From Pseudonocardia humida (GTDB taxonomy: Bacteria; Actinomycetota; Actinomycetes; Mycobacteriales; Pseudonocardiaceae), in the NCBI RefSeq assembly GCF_023898865.1, contig NZ_JAGSOV010000009.1, positions 283,741-347,740 of the forward strand: DNA of 64,000 nucleotides, in the 5' to 3' direction. The notes below the pieces were generated by a model. The model saw nothing but the letters and a program-made list of their open reading frames with translations, was not told the origin of the DNA and did no database searches. Position 1 is the first letter of the stretch. Each line of letters begins with the position of its first letter. Positions 51,348-62,107 of this stretch are shown here, piece after piece. The position numbers were made by a program, and so were the translations under genes.

Positions 51348-52367
51348 GTGACGACGATCAGGGACGTGGCCCGGCGGGCCGGGGTCTCCATCGCCACCGT
51401 CTCGCGCGCGCTGCACGGGTTGCCCCGGGTCTCCGAGGCCACCCGGCAGCGCGTGCTGGCGGCCGCGGCGGAGCTGCACTACGTGGCCTCGCCCAGCGCG
51501 GCCAGCCTGGCCGGCGGGCAGAACATGGCCATCGGCGTGGTGGCCCCGTCGGTCAACGGCTGGTTCGTGGCCACCGTCGTGCACAGCGCGGAGCGGTTGC
51601 TGCGCCCGGCCGGCTACGACGTGCTGCTCTACAGCCTCGGCGTCGACCCCCACGAGCGCAGCCGCGCCTTCGCCGGCAACGTGCTGCGCAAGCGGGTCGA
51701 CGCCGTGCTGGTGGTGGGCATCCGCCCGGAGCCCGACGAGATCGCGGCGCTCTCGGCGGTCGGCGGGCCGGTCACGGTGGTCGGCGCCGAGGTGCCCGGC
51801 TGGGCCAGCGTCCGGGTCGACGACGGGGCGGTCGGCCGGTGCGCCGTGCGCCACCTGCTCGACCTGGGCCACCGCCGGATCGCCTACATCGGCAGCGAGC
51901 CGGAGGGTCCCGCCGAGCCGGTGGCCTCGGCCGGGCGCCGGGCGGGCTACCGCGACGAGCTCACCGCGGCCGGCATCGCGCTCGACCCCGCGCTGGAGGT
52001 CGACGGCGGCTTCACCGTCCGCGGCGGCATGGAGGCCATGGACGCGCTGCTGGCCGCGGGCCCGCCGCCGACGGCCGTCTTCGCCTCCTCCGACGAGATG
52101 GCGATGGGGGCGGTGCACGTGGCCCGGCAGGCCGGGCTGCGCATCCCGCGGGACCTGTCGGTGGTCGGCGTCGACGACCACGACATGGCCGAGCTGTTCG
52201 ACCTGACCACGGTGGCCCAACCGGTGTACTCGCAGGGCGTCATGGCCGCGGAGCTGATCCTGCGCCGGTTGGCCGAGCCGCACCGCGACCCGCCCGCCCT
52301 GGTCGTGCCGACCAGCCTGATCGTCCGCGGGACGACGGCACCCCCGGCCGGGAGCGACACCGGATAG
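51348..52367 (+). CDS. LacI family transcriptional regulator
   Basis: A 339-aa regulator with GTG start. Seen: HTH TIRDVARRAGVSIATVSRAL at residues 3-22, the hinge helix region TRQRVLAAAAELHYVASPSA, and a periplasmic-binding-protein-like sugar domain (IGVVAPSVNGWFVATVVHSA; VTVVGAEVPGWASVRVDDGA; PTAVFASSDEMAMGAVHVAR). It is 39 bp downstream of permease 2 and is probably transcribed with the operon it controls through GTAAACGCTTAC at 47893. Confidence 0.94.
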   Translation: MTTIRDVARRAGVSIATVSRALHGLPRVSEATRQRVLAAAAELHYVASPSAASLAGGQNMAIGVVAPSVNGWFVATVVHSAERLLRPAGYDVLLYSLGVDPHERSRAFAGNVLRKRVDAVLVVGIRPEPDEIAALSAVGGPVTVVGAEVPGWASVRVDDGAVGRCAVRHLLDLGHRRIAYIGSEPEGPAEPVASAGRRAGYRDELTAAGIALDPALEVDGGFTVRGGMEAMDALLAAGPPPTAVFASSDEMAMGAVHVARQAGLRIPRDLSVVGVDDHDMAELFDLTTVAQPVYSQGVMAAELILRRLAEPHRDPPALVVPTSLIVRGTTAPPAGSDTG

Positions 52368-52427
52368 GATCCCCACGAGCCGCCGACCGGTCCGCTCCGG
52401 GCCGGGCCGCGGCGCTGGTGGACCTCC

Positions 52428-53738
52428 GTGGGAAGGCCGTGGGTGAGCTACAGCGGCGGCCTGACGGTCGGGCAGTACGCCGGCACCGTCGCGCTGCGCG
52501 ACGACTGGATCCGGATCGCCGAGTCCACCGAGCGCTGCGACCGCCCCACCGCCGAGGCCGCGGTGCGCCAGGCCTACCGGGTCGCCGGGCTCGACGCCCC
52601 CGACGTCATCGTCTGGATGGACTCCCCGCTGGGCGGCACCCTGGCCAGCGTCGTGCTCAGCCACCACACCGCCCCGCCCACCCGGCTGTGGGCCGAGGTC
52701 TGGGACGGGCTGTGGGACCAGCTCGGCGAGCGCGTCGGCCCCGACCTGCGCGACCGGCTCACCGAGCAGCTGTGGGGCCAGCTCGACGAGCGGGTGTGGG
52801 CGCGGCTGCCCCCGGGGATGCGCGCCCAGACCGACGAGCACCTCTGGCGCCGCCTCGCCGACCAGGTCCGGGCCCGGCTCGAGCAGCGCCTCGGCGACCG
52901 GGCGGTGGCCCAGCTGTGGAACGAGCTCGGCGCCCTGCTGTGGGAGCCGCTGCGCGACCAGATCGAGTTCCAGCTGGTCGACCGGCCCGGCTTCGACCTG
53001 TGGGACCGGCTGCAGCACCGCCTCGGCGAGCAGCTGTGGACCCAGCTGGAGGGCCGCCCGTTCCCCTGGGAGCACGGCCGCCAGCTCGGTCCGTGGTCGG
53101 AGGTGTACTGGCTGGTGCTGTTCACCCGGGCGCTGGACATCGCCGGGCTGCCGGCCTCGCCCCGGCTGGCCGCGGTGGCCACCGCGGTGCGGGCCGTGGG
53201 CTGGTGGTGGCCGATGCGCGGCGCGGCCGTGCTCACCGACCGGCCCACCGCCCTGCACCGCGACCCGCAGGGCCGGCTGCACCACCCGGACGGCCCGGCG
53301 GTCGCCTACGCCGACGGCTACGCCCTGCACGCCTGGCACGGCACCCGGGTCCCCGCCGACCTGGTCACCGGCGACGGCTGGGGCCCGCACCGGATCCTGG
53401 CCGAGCGCAACGCCGAGATCCGCCGCTGCGCCATCGAGCGCCGCGGGTGGGACCGGTTCGTCGTCGAGGGCGGGCTGCGCCAGGTGGGCCGCGACCACCG
53501 CGACCCCGGCAACCCCGGCCAGGTGCTGCGGCTCTTCGACCTGCCCGAGCAGCTGCGCGGGCTCTACCACCAGCCGGCCCGCATCCTGGTGGTCAGCAAC
53601 GCCAGCGCCGACCGCGACGGCAGGCGGCGGGTGTTCGGGCTGCCGGTCCCCGCCGACGTCCCGGACGCGCTGTCCGCGGCCGCGGCCACCTTCGACGTCA
53701 CCCCGGCCGAGTACGCGGCCCTGGCCCGGGCGACCTGA
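52428..53738 (+). CDS. DUF6745-like protein with central LW-repeat region (paralogue 1)
   Basis: A 436-aa cytosolic protein. Three parts are seen. Residues ~26-75: RDDWIRIAESTERCDRPTAE then APDVIVWMDSPLGG. Residues ~85-210: a degenerate amphipathic helical repeat rich in L-W-x(2)-L and E-R-V (LWAEVWDGLWDQLGERV; LTEQLWGQLDERVWARL). Residues ~245-436: a conserved C-terminal domain with AVGWWWPMRGAAVLTDRPTA, DGPAVAYADGYALHAWHGT and RRVFGLPVPADVPDALSAAA. Parts one and three, but not two, recur in the next gene. I assign it to DUF6745 from memory of the W-H-G-T region. No catalytic motif is evident. GTG start 52428 or 52443. Confidence 0.72.
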   Translation: MGRPWVSYSGGLTVGQYAGTVALRDDWIRIAESTERCDRPTAEAAVRQAYRVAGLDAPDVIVWMDSPLGGTLASVVLSHHTAPPTRLWAEVWDGLWDQLGERVGPDLRDRLTEQLWGQLDERVWARLPPGMRAQTDEHLWRRLADQVRARLEQRLGDRAVAQLWNELGALLWEPLRDQIEFQLVDRPGFDLWDRLQHRLGEQLWTQLEGRPFPWEHGRQLGPWSEVYWLVLFTRALDIAGLPASPRLAAVATAVRAVGWWWPMRGAAVLTDRPTALHRDPQGRLHHPDGPAVAYADGYALHAWHGTRVPADLVTGDGWGPHRILAERNAEIRRCAIERRGWDRFVVEGGLRQVGRDHRDPGNPGQVLRLFDLPEQLRGLYHQPARILVVSNASADRDGRRRVFGLPVPADVPDALSAAAATFDVTPAEYAALARAT

Positions 53739-53740
53739 CC

Positions 53741-55009
53741 GTGCCCGTCGACGGGGCCTCGGGAGCGGAGCGGCCCGCGCAGACCGCCGAACGGGTGGTC
53801 GGCGCCTGGCGCCTCATCGCGGAGTCCACCCAGCGCTGCGACCGCCGGGCGGCCGAGCGCGCGGTGCGCCGCGCCTACGTCGCGGTCGGGCTGCCCGAGC
53901 CGGGCGTGCTGGTCTGGATGGACTCCCCGCTCGGTGGCCTGGTCGCCGACCTGGCGCTGCGCTACCGACTCGCCGACCGCTCCACCGAGGAGGGCGAGCT
54001 GCTGCGCCGGCTGCTGGCGGAGTTCAGCGCCCGGCTGCGCGAGCGGCCGGCCGGGGTGGCGGCCCGGATCCGCGCCGACTGCCTGGGCGGGCTGCGCGCG
54101 GCCGAACCCCGGCTGCGGGTCGCCGCGGCGACCGCGGGCGAGCGGGTCTCGCTGCTCCCCCGCGGCGACGAGCGCAGCGAGCTGGCCCGGCGGACGGGTC
54201 TGTCGAAGTCACCCGAGGCCTCGCGCGCGCTGCGCGCACTGCGGTTCTGGGACGCCCAGGTGTCGCGCCGGCTCGGCCGGCAGATGCGCGGCCCGCTGGA
54301 GCGGCTGCTCGCCCAGGAGGACCGCGGCCAGCTGTTCGACCAGGTCGTCGCCGGGTTCAGCACCTGGACGGTGGCCCACGTGCTGGTGGGCTCCCAGCTG
54401 GCGCGCGACCGCATCGGGACCCCCGTACCCGCGGCAACCGCGGCGCTGGGCGACGCCGTGGCCGCGCTCGGCTGGTGGTGGCCGCTGCACGGCGCCTCCG
54501 TGCTGGTCGACCGCCCCACCGCCCTGCACCTCGACCGCGACCAGCGCCTGCACCGCGCCGACGGACCCGCGGTGACCTGGGCCGACGGCTGGACGACGTC
54601 CTCGTGGCACGGCACGACCGTGCCCGACGACCTCGTCGCCGGCGCCGGCTGGGACCTCGGGCGGATCCTCACCGAGCCCAACGCCGAGGTCCGCCGGTGC
54701 GCCATCGAGCGGATGGGCTGGGCGCGGTTCGTGACCGCGGCCGGGATGGCCCAGGTCGGCGCCGACCACCCCGACCCCGGCAACCCGGGCAAGGTGCTGC
54801 GGCTCTACGACCTGCCCGAGCGGCTGCGCGACCTCTACCCGCAGCCGGCCAGGGTGCTGCTGGTGGTCAACGCCAGCCCCGACCGCGACGGCACCCGCCG
54901 CGCGTTCGGCCTGCCGGTCCCGGCCGACGTCCCCGACGCGCTCAGCGCGGCCGCCGCGACGTTCGGCGTGAGCGCGGCCGAGTACGCCTCGCTCGACCGG
55001 GCGACGTGA
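53741..55009 (+). CDS. DUF6745-like protein with different central region (paralogue 2)
   Basis: A 422-aa paralogue starting at GTG 53741, two bases after the first stop, so translation is probably coupled. Residues ~22-65 (AWRLIAESTQRCDRRAAERA; GVLVWMDSPLGGLVADLALR) and ~238-422 (ALGWWWPLHGASVLVDRPTA; DGPAVTWADGWTTSSWHGT; RRCAIERMGWARFV; RAFGLPVPADVPDALSAAAA) closely match paralogue 1. The middle (~70-235) is unrelated: RSTEEGELLRRLLAEFSARL, KSPEASRALRALRFWDAQVS, RGQLFDQVVAGFSTWTVAHV, with no LW repeats. The pattern of conserved ends and a swapped centre suggests a target- or partner-specific core. Confidence 0.72.
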   Translation: MPVDGASGAERPAQTAERVVGAWRLIAESTQRCDRRAAERAVRRAYVAVGLPEPGVLVWMDSPLGGLVADLALRYRLADRSTEEGELLRRLLAEFSARLRERPAGVAARIRADCLGGLRAAEPRLRVAAATAGERVSLLPRGDERSELARRTGLSKSPEASRALRALRFWDAQVSRRLGRQMRGPLERLLAQEDRGQLFDQVVAGFSTWTVAHVLVGSQLARDRIGTPVPAATAALGDAVAALGWWWPLHGASVLVDRPTALHLDRDQRLHRADGPAVTWADGWTTSSWHGTTVPDDLVAGAGWDLGRILTEPNAEVRRCAIERMGWARFVTAAGMAQVGADHPDPGNPGKVLRLYDLPERLRDLYPQPARVLLVVNASPDRDGTRRAFGLPVPADVPDALSAAAATFGVSAAEYASLDRAT

Positions 55010-55141
55010 CCCGGACGGCGGATGTCGCGTCCGCCGGTCGGCGACGCATCGTGGCGTTCGACGGAAACCCGTCGCCGTGTGACGATCACCGTGGCACGCT
55101 CGGCCGCGGGTCCGTGCTCATCGACAACGGAGGAACCGCCT

Positions 55142-55561
55142 GTGGCCATCCTGCGAACCGTGCTCGACCGCGCCGGCGTCGGCGCCCTGGGCGTCCTCGA
55201 CTCCGAGATCGACGTGCCGGTCCTGACCGGCGCCCAGCGGCAGGGTGACGTGATCGTGCTGAGCCGGCCCCAGCTGGCCCCGGCCACCACGCCCCTCCCG
55301 GCGTCGGGCGTGCAGGTCGTGCGGGCGGAGGCCTCCTCGAACACGCACACCCTGCACTCGTGGGACGGCACCTGCTTCTTCGACGCCGACCCCACCGGCG
55401 GCGACGCCGGCCTCACCCTGGGCACGCTCACCGTGCCCGACGGCGCATCGGCCTACCTGGTGCACACCGAGGAGCACGGCGCCAACGGCATCGGCCCGGG
55501 CACCTACGAGCTGCGCCGCCAGCGCGAGTTCGCCGGGGAGTGGCGCCGCGTCGCCGACTGA
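55142..55561 (+). CDS. Small conserved actinobacterial protein linked to the DUF6745 pair
   Basis: A 139-aa protein from GTG 55142 with GGAGGAA upstream. Mostly short beta strands: QGDVIVLSRPQLAPATTPLP, GVQVVRAEASSNTHTLHSWD GTCFFDAD, LTLGTLTVPDGASAYLVHTE EHGANGIGPGTYELRRQREF and a final EWRRVAD. The C-terminal H-x-x-(N/H)-G-I-x-P-G-(T/C)-Y-x-(L/I)-R-R-Q-R-E pattern looks conserved among actinobacterial hypothetical proteins; I recall similar proteins beside DUF6745 genes but could not check. Function unknown; 132 bp from paralogue 2, same strand. Confidence 0.65.
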   Translation: MAILRTVLDRAGVGALGVLDSEIDVPVLTGAQRQGDVIVLSRPQLAPATTPLPASGVQVVRAEASSNTHTLHSWDGTCFFDADPTGGDAGLTLGTLTVPDGASAYLVHTEEHGANGIGPGTYELRRQREFAGEWRRVAD

Positions 55562-55636
55562 GCGGGACGGCCGGTCGCGCGGCGCCCGACCGGCCGGCAG
55601 CCAATCCGGTCGAGACTGTCGGCCCGGCAAGGCAGC

Positions 55637-56890
55637 ATGGTCGTCGTGGCGGTAGCGGTGCCGAAGTCGGCGAAATCGGGGGGAAGGCTCGGGCCGTACC
55701 GGGAGGTGCTGCGGCTGCCGGGGCTCCCGCCCCTGATGATGCTGTCGCTGGCCTCCCGCATCCCGGCCTCGGCGTCGGCCATCGTGCTCACGCTGCACGT
55801 CGTGCTCACCCTCGACCACGGCTACGCCGCCGCCGGCACGGTCGGCGCGGCCAGCACGATCGGCATGGCGGTGGGCGCGCCGCTGCTCGGCCGGCTGATC
55901 GACCGCTTCGGCCTGCGCCCGGTGCTGGCCCTGGGGACGTGCACGGAGACGTTGTTCTGGTCGGTCGCGGCGGTCCTGCCGTATCCGGCACTGGTGGTCT
56001 GCGCGCTGGTCGCCGGCACGGTCGGCGTCCCGCTGTTCTCCGTCGTGCGCCAGTCGATCGGCGCGATCGTGCCCGAGGCGCAGCGCCGCCCGGCGTTCGC
56101 GGTCGACTCCATGGCCGTCGAGCTGTCCTACATCATCGGTCCCGCCGTGGGCACGGTGCTCGTGCTGCAGGCCTCCTCGCCCGTCGCGGTGTGGGTGGTC
56201 GGGGCCGGGCGGGTGCTGTCGGGGATCGCGCTGTGGCTGCTCAACCCGCTCACCAGGGCGGCGGGCACCGGCGACCAGCCGGCCCCGCCGATCCGCCAGT
56301 GGCTCGACCGCCGGCTGCTGGCCGCGCTGCTGGCCACGTCGGCGGCGGTGGTCGTGGTCTTCGGCACCGAGCTGTCCATGATCGCCGGGCTGCAGACCAC
56401 CGGGCAGGCCGCGTGGATCCCCGTGGTCAACACCGTGTGGTGCCTGGCCTCGCTGACCGGCGGCTTCGTCTACGGGGCGATGACCAGGGCGCCGTCGCTG
56501 CCGGTGATCACCGCCGCGGTCGGGGTGGCGGCGCTGCCGGTCGCGCTCGGCGGGGTCTGGTGGTCCTACGCGCTGCTGCTGCTGCCCTGCGGCCTGCTGC
56601 TCGCCCCGTCGCTGGCCGCCAGCTCGGAGGCCGTCAGCCGGCTGGCGCCCGAACCCGCGCGCGGCGTCGTCACCGGTCTGCACGCGTCGGCCATCACCCT
56701 CGGCGCCGCCGCCGGCACCCCGCTGGCCGGCCTGCTCATCGACATCGCCTCGCCGTCGGCGGCCGTGCTGACCGTCGGTGCCGCGGGGATCGGGGTCGCG
56801 CTGGTGGCGTGGCTCCTCGGTGGTGTTGCAACGGGTAGGCGCCCGCCTCAGCACCCTCTCACCACGGCTAGGGCAGACTCGAACGGGTGA
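55637..56890 (+). CDS. MFS transporter
   Basis: A 417-aa, twelve-helix major facilitator. Seen: LASRIPASASAIVLTLHVVL near residue 38, the inter-helix motif APLLGRLIDRFGLRPVLALG (motif A form G-x-L-x-D-R-x-G-x-R) near residue 77, LFSVVRQSIGAIVPEAQRRP near 136, and a second half from ~225. Of the type usually annotated as drug or metabolite exporters; substrate unknown. Stop overlaps the EEP gene by four bases (GTGA), making a two-gene unit. Confidence 0.88.
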   Translation: MVVVAVAVPKSAKSGGRLGPYREVLRLPGLPPLMMLSLASRIPASASAIVLTLHVVLTLDHGYAAAGTVGAASTIGMAVGAPLLGRLIDRFGLRPVLALGTCTETLFWSVAAVLPYPALVVCALVAGTVGVPLFSVVRQSIGAIVPEAQRRPAFAVDSMAVELSYIIGPAVGTVLVLQASSPVAVWVVGAGRVLSGIALWLLNPLTRAAGTGDQPAPPIRQWLDRRLLAALLATSAAVVVVFGTELSMIAGLQTTGQAAWIPVVNTVWCLASLTGGFVYGAMTRAPSLPVITAAVGVAALPVALGGVWWSYALLLLPCGLLLAPSLAASSEAVSRLAPEPARGVVTGLHASAITLGAAAGTPLAGLLIDIASPSAAVLTVGAAGIGVALVAWLLGGVATGRRPPQHPLTTARADSNG

Positions 56891-57930
56891 CCGCGCCGCC
56901 CGGGCAGCTCGACCCGATCACGCCCCCGCCGCCGCCCCCGCCCGACCGGCGCGGTCACGGCAGGCTGCTCGTCCGCTACCTCGCCGCGCTGCTGTTCACG
57001 GCCGCGGCGGCCGCGGCGGCGATCCCCGACCTCATCGGCATCGACCACCGCGGCCCGTTCGCCCGCGCCATCGCCTTCCGGCCGTGGGTGCTGGTGGCCG
57101 GGTTGGTCGTCGTCGTGGTGCTGCTGGTGCTGGTGGTGTTCCGGCGCAGGGCCCGCGCCGCCCTGCTGCCGTTCGCGGTCGGGCTGCTGGTCGTGCTGCC
57201 GGCCGGTGGCGCGATGATCCTTCCGCGCGTGCTCGCCGACCCCGTGCCGACCACCGGCACGCCACTGAAGGTGCTCGCCTTCAACACCTACTTCGGCGGC
57301 GCCGACCCCGCCGAGCTGGCCGCGCTCATCGCCGCCGAGCGCCCCGACCTGGTGTCGATCTCCGAGGCGGGTGAGCGCTTCCGCGGCAAGCTGATGCCCC
57401 TCGTCGAGCCGCTGGGCTACCGCTCGGAGGTCTCCTCGGGCTCCGGTGCCGACGTCGACGGCGTCGTCGCGCTGGTCTCCGACCGCCTCGGCGACGTGCG
57501 CTTCGTCGGCGGCACGGGCTCGTCGCACCCTCCCTACCTGGAGGCCACCGGCGGCGGGCTGGGCGAGCTCACCTTCGTCGCCTACCACGCCGCCGCCCCG
57601 ACGTACTACCGCTTCCCCCACTGGCGCGACGACATGGCCCTGCTGGCGAAGTGGTGCGCGGGCGGCTCACCGGCGATCGTCGCCGGCGACCTCAACGCCA
57701 CCCTCGACCACTCCCTGCTGCGCAAGGGCATGGCCGGCTGCACCGACGCCGCCGAGCAGCGCGGCCAGGGCCTGCTGTCGACCTGGAGCCCGACCGAGTC
57801 GACCGAGCTGTTCGGCCCGCAGATCGACCACGTGCTGTCCACGGCGGGCATCGACGCGGAGTCGTTCTCGGTGCACGAGATCGACGGCAGCGACCACCGC
57901 GCCATCCTCACCACCGTCCGCATCCCCTGA
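56887..57930 (+). CDS. Membrane-anchored endonuclease/exonuclease/phosphatase (EEP) family protein
   Basis: A 347-aa protein. Seen: a Pro-rich N-terminus, three membrane helices (YLAALLFTAAAAAAAIPDLI; WVLVAGLVVVVVLLVLVVF; ALLPFAVGLLVVLPAGGAMI), then an extracytoplasmic EEP domain with LKVLAFNTYFGGADP (metal Asn), DLVSISEAGE (Glu), SPAIVAGDLNATLDHSLLRK (D-x-N) and IDHVLSTAGI plus GSDHRAILTTV (catalytic Asp-His). This resembles secreted phosphodiesterases/phospholipases rather than DNA-repair enzymes. GTG start overlaps the MFS stop. Confidence 0.9.
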   Translation: MTAPPGQLDPITPPPPPPPDRRGHGRLLVRYLAALLFTAAAAAAAIPDLIGIDHRGPFARAIAFRPWVLVAGLVVVVVLLVLVVFRRRARAALLPFAVGLLVVLPAGGAMILPRVLADPVPTTGTPLKVLAFNTYFGGADPAELAALIAAERPDLVSISEAGERFRGKLMPLVEPLGYRSEVSSGSGADVDGVVALVSDRLGDVRFVGGTGSSHPPYLEATGGGLGELTFVAYHAAAPTYYRFPHWRDDMALLAKWCAGGSPAIVAGDLNATLDHSLLRKGMAGCTDAAEQRGQGLLSTWSPTESTELFGPQIDHVLSTAGIDAESFSVHEIDGSDHRAILTTVRIP

Positions 57931-57933
57931 GGG

Positions 57934-58479
57934 TCAGGACGCGGCGGCCCGGGGCACCTCGCCGTCCGCGGCCGGCTCGTCCAGGTGCACCTCCTCGAGC
58001 ACGAACCTCTCGATGTCCAGCACGAACCCGCGGACCCGGGTGCCGGGCAGCAGGAACGGGTCGTGGCGCAGCTGGGCCAGGTCGCGGCGCACGCTCAGCT
58101 CCGGGTCGCGGAAGGCGTGGGTGCGCCACGGCGGGCGCATCCCCACCTCCTGGGCCAGCTCCTCGGAGAAGTCGTCGTCGGTGAAGGTGGCCAGGCCGCA
58201 CCCGCTGTGCTGGACGAGCAGCACGTCGCGGGTGTGCAGCTTGCGCTGGCTGATGGTCAGCGACCGGATGACGTCCTCGGTGACCACGCCGCCCGCGTTG
58301 CGCAGCACGTGCACCTCGCCGAGCTTCAACCCGAACAGGGCGAACACGTCGATGCGGGAGTCCATGCAGGTCAGGACCACGGTGTGCAGCGCGGGCGGGA
58401 CGGCCAGGCCGTCGGCGTTGGCCGCGGCCAGCTGGCCGCCGCCTGCCTCGTAGCGCTCGATCAGCTCCTCGATCGCCAT
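57934..58479 (-). CDS. Beta-class carbonic anhydrase
   Basis: A 181-aa zinc enzyme interconverting CO2 and bicarbonate. Seen: MAIEELIERYEAGG, LTCMDSRIDVFALFGLKLGE with zinc Cys and the Asp-Arg dyad near residues 38-41, VHVLRNAGGVVTEDVIRSLT, and LLVQHSGCGLATF with zinc His and Cys near 92-95. The C-terminal half is shorter than in plant-type enzymes, as in Rv1284-like proteins. ATG 58479, or GTG 58485 which overlaps the asd stop (GTGA). It is last in the lysC-asd transcript and convergent with the EEP gene. Confidence 0.9.
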   Translation of the reverse strand: MAIEELIERYEAGGGQLAAANADGLAVPPALHTVVLTCMDSRIDVFALFGLKLGEVHVLRNAGGVVTEDVIRSLTISQRKLHTRDVLLVQHSGCGLATFTDDDFSEELAQEVGMRPPWRTHAFRDPELSVRRDLAQLRHDPFLLPGTRVRGFVLDIERFVLEEVHLDEPAADGEVPRAAAS

Positions 58480-58481
58480 CC

Positions 58482-59578
58482 TCACCCCTGCCCGGCCGCG
58501 ATGGTCTCGGCGATCTCGTAGGTGTTCAGCGCGGCGCCCTTGCGCAGGTTGTCGCCGCAGAGGAACAGCTCCAGCGTGTTCGGGAAGTCGTAGGCCTGCC
58601 GGATGCGCCCGACCCAGGTCGGGTCGCCGCCGACGGCGTCGGCCGGGGTGGGCCACTGGCCGTTGGCCGGGTCGTCGCGCAGCACGATCGAGGGCTGCGC
58701 GGCGAGCACCTTGCGGGCCCGGTCGACCGAGACCTCGCGGGCGAACGTGGCGTGCACGGCGATCGAGTGCGTGGTGACGACGGGGACGCGCACGCAGGTG
58801 GCCGAGACCTTCAGGTCGGGGATACCGAGGATCTTGCGGGCCTCGTTGCGGACCTTCAGCTCCTCCGACGACCAGCCGTCGTCCTTGAGCGAGCCCGCCC
58901 ACGGCACCACGTTCAGCGCCAGCGGCGCCGGGAACGGCGAGTCGTCCGGGTCGAGGCCGGCCGCGGCCAGCGCCTCGGCGACGTCGCCCGCCCGCGCCCC
59001 CACCGGCTTGCCCGCCACGGCCGCGATCTCGGCCTGCAGCCGGTCGATGCCGCCCTGGCCGGCCCCGGAGGCCGCCTGGTAGGAGGCCACGACCAGGGCG
59101 TGCAGCTCGAACTCGCGGTGCAGGGCGCCCATCGCGGCCATCATCGACAGGGTCGTGCAGTTGGGGTTGGAGACGATGCCCTTGGGGCGGTTCGCCGCCT
59201 GCTCGGCGTTGACCTCGGGCACCACCAACGGCACGTCGGGGTCCATCCGGAAGGCCCCGGAGTTGTCGACGACGACGGCGCCGCGCCCGGCGGCGATCGG
59301 CCCCCACTCGGCGCTGACCTCGTCGGGCACGTCGAACAGGGCGATGTCGACGCCGTCGAACACCTCGGGGGTCAGCGCCAGCACCGTGACGTCCTGGCCG
59401 CGGACCGGGATGACCTTGCCGGCCGACCGGGCCGAGGCGATCAGCCGGATCTCCGACCACGGCACGCTCGGCCGCGCGTCGATGATCTCGATCATCGTGG
59501 TGCCGACGGCGCCGGTGGCCCCGACGATGGCGACGACGGGTGCGTTGCGCTGTGCTGATGATTCGCTCGCACGCTCGC

Positions 59579-59582
<4 letters not shown>
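58482..59582 (-). CDS. asd: Aspartate-semialdehyde dehydrogenase
   Basis: 366 aa. Reduces aspartyl-4-phosphate to aspartate semialdehyde for Lys, Met, Thr and diaminopimelate synthesis. Seen: NADP-binding [18 protein letters not shown] near residue 16, catalytic Cys about residue 142 in [28 protein letters not shown], the substrate Arg/Lys segment [20 protein letters not shown], and active His in [21 protein letters not shown] overlaps the lysC stop (ATGA). The ~15-residue N-terminal extension ([13 protein letters not shown]) is unconserved filler. Confidence 0.96.
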
Positions 59583-60844
<1,262 letters not shown>

Positions 60845-61204
60845 CGCCGACCTCCTGTCCTGGCGCGGCGCTCGGGCTCGCGACCGTGGAATTCCGTGCG
60901 CCGGGTCGGGCGCGGGTCGGATCACCACCCTACCGGCCCGGCCCCCGCTTCCCGACGGGTTTCGATCCACGCCACAACCGGGGCTCGCCCGAAGCGGTGA
61001 CGGGGACGGCCCGGGCCCTGTCGGCACCAGTGGTCGCGGTCGGAGGTTCGTCTGGGATATCGGGGGATCCGGCTTCTCGCTGGGCGTGCCGACGGGCAGC
61101 CCTCGTACCTGGTCGTACTCGGGTTGTCCGCCGGTGCGTCCAGCGTGGAGCCGGGCCGCCGAGACCCCGGGCGAACCCCCGACCGGGGCCACTAGCGTGG
61201 GCCG
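60845..61204. other. Divergent intergenic region, lysC and GNAT promoters
   Basis: 360 bp without a gene. On the minus strand TAGGGT (60932-60927) is a possible -10 for lysC, giving a leader of ~75 nt. On the plus strand TAGCGT (61193-61198) is six bases before the GNAT GTG. No riboswitch-like (lysine-box) structure was recognised by eye. Confidence 0.45.
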
Positions 61205-62104
61205 GTGGACGTCGACGAGCTGCACGCGGCCCAGGCCGCCCGGTGGCGGGCCGCCGACCCGCTGCTCCCCGCGCCCGACGCGCCCCGCCCCGACCCGGTG
61301 CGCGCGCCCGGCGGCGCCGGCTGGCTGCGCAGGCTCGACCCCGATCCGCAGAGCATGGTCGCCACCTGGAGCGCGGCCCGGATGCACCGGCTCGACGCGC
61401 ACGTGGCCGGCGACGACCCGGCCGCGGCGCTGGGCGCCCTGCTGGACCTTGTCGACCCCGACCTCGGCCCCGTCGGCGACCGGGACAGCGCCGTCGAGGT
61501 GTTCTGGCCCAGCCGCGACACCGCCCCCGTGCTGGCCCTGAACCGCCGCGGGTTCGGGGCGGCCACCGTGGTCGCGGTGCGCCGGACGGGCGGGCCCGGC
61601 GCGCCGACGCCCCCCGGCGTCCGGATCCGCCCCCTCGAACCGGACGACGTCGACGCGGCGACGCGGATGCACCTGGGGATCGTCCGGTACGACGCGCAGT
61701 TCGGCGCGGTCGGCGAGCGCCCCTCCACCGAGGCCCGCATGCGCGAGGAGCTGACCGGGCGCGCCGACCACCCGGAGCCGACCGCGTGGGTCGCCGAGCT
61801 GGACGGGCGACCGGTCGGGCTGTGCGAGGTCGACCCGCCCGACCGCGCCTGCTGGCTCGCCCCGCTGTGCGCCGACGGGCCGATCGGCTACCTGAGCTCG
61901 ATGTTCGTCGACCCCGCGGTGCGCGGCGGCGGTCTCGGCGCGGCGCTGCACGCGCACGCCGACGCGGCCCTGCGCGCGGCAGGCGCCACCCGCACCCTGC
62001 TGCACCACTCGCCGCCGAACCCGCTGTCCACGCCGTTCTGGTACGGCCAGGGCTACCGTCCGCTGTGGACGTCGTGGCGGCGCCGACCCGCACGGGCCCG
62101 CTGA
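61205..62104 (+). CDS. GNAT family N-acetyltransferase (paralogue 1)
   Basis: A 299-aa acetyltransferase. Residues ~1-125 form an N-terminal domain ([60 protein letters not shown]). The GNAT domain at ~140-290 has [40 protein letters not shown] (acetyl-CoA loop) and [23 protein letters not shown] start preceded by TAGCGT six bases upstream, probably leaderless. Clearly duplicated at 62570-63478. Substrate unknown. Confidence 0.88.
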   Translation: MDVDELHAAQAARWRAADPLLPAPDAPRPDPVRAPGGAGWLRRLDPDPQSMVATWSAARMHRLDAHVAGDDPAAALGALLDLVDPDLGPVGDRDSAVEVFWPSRDTAPVLALNRRGFGAATVVAVRRTGGPGAPTPPGVRIRPLEPDDVDAATRMHLGIVRYDAQFGAVGERPSTEARMREELTGRADHPEPTAWVAELDGRPVGLCEVDPPDRACWLAPLCADGPIGYLSSMFVDPAVRGGGLGAALHAHADAALRAAGATRTLLHHSPPNPLSTPFWYGQGYRPLWTSWRRRPARAR

Positions 62105-62107
62105 TCG

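Noticed and set aside
50489..55009. 1506-codon plus-strand ORF read as one giant protein
   Set aside because: Only the part from GTG 53741 (DUF6745-like paralogue 2) is real; upstream it runs out of frame through the permease, LacI and paralogue 1 genes.
60845..61204. Lysine riboswitch upstream of lysC
   Set aside because: No conserved L-box core or multi-stem layout could be recognised by eye, and these are not typical of actinobacterial lysC.
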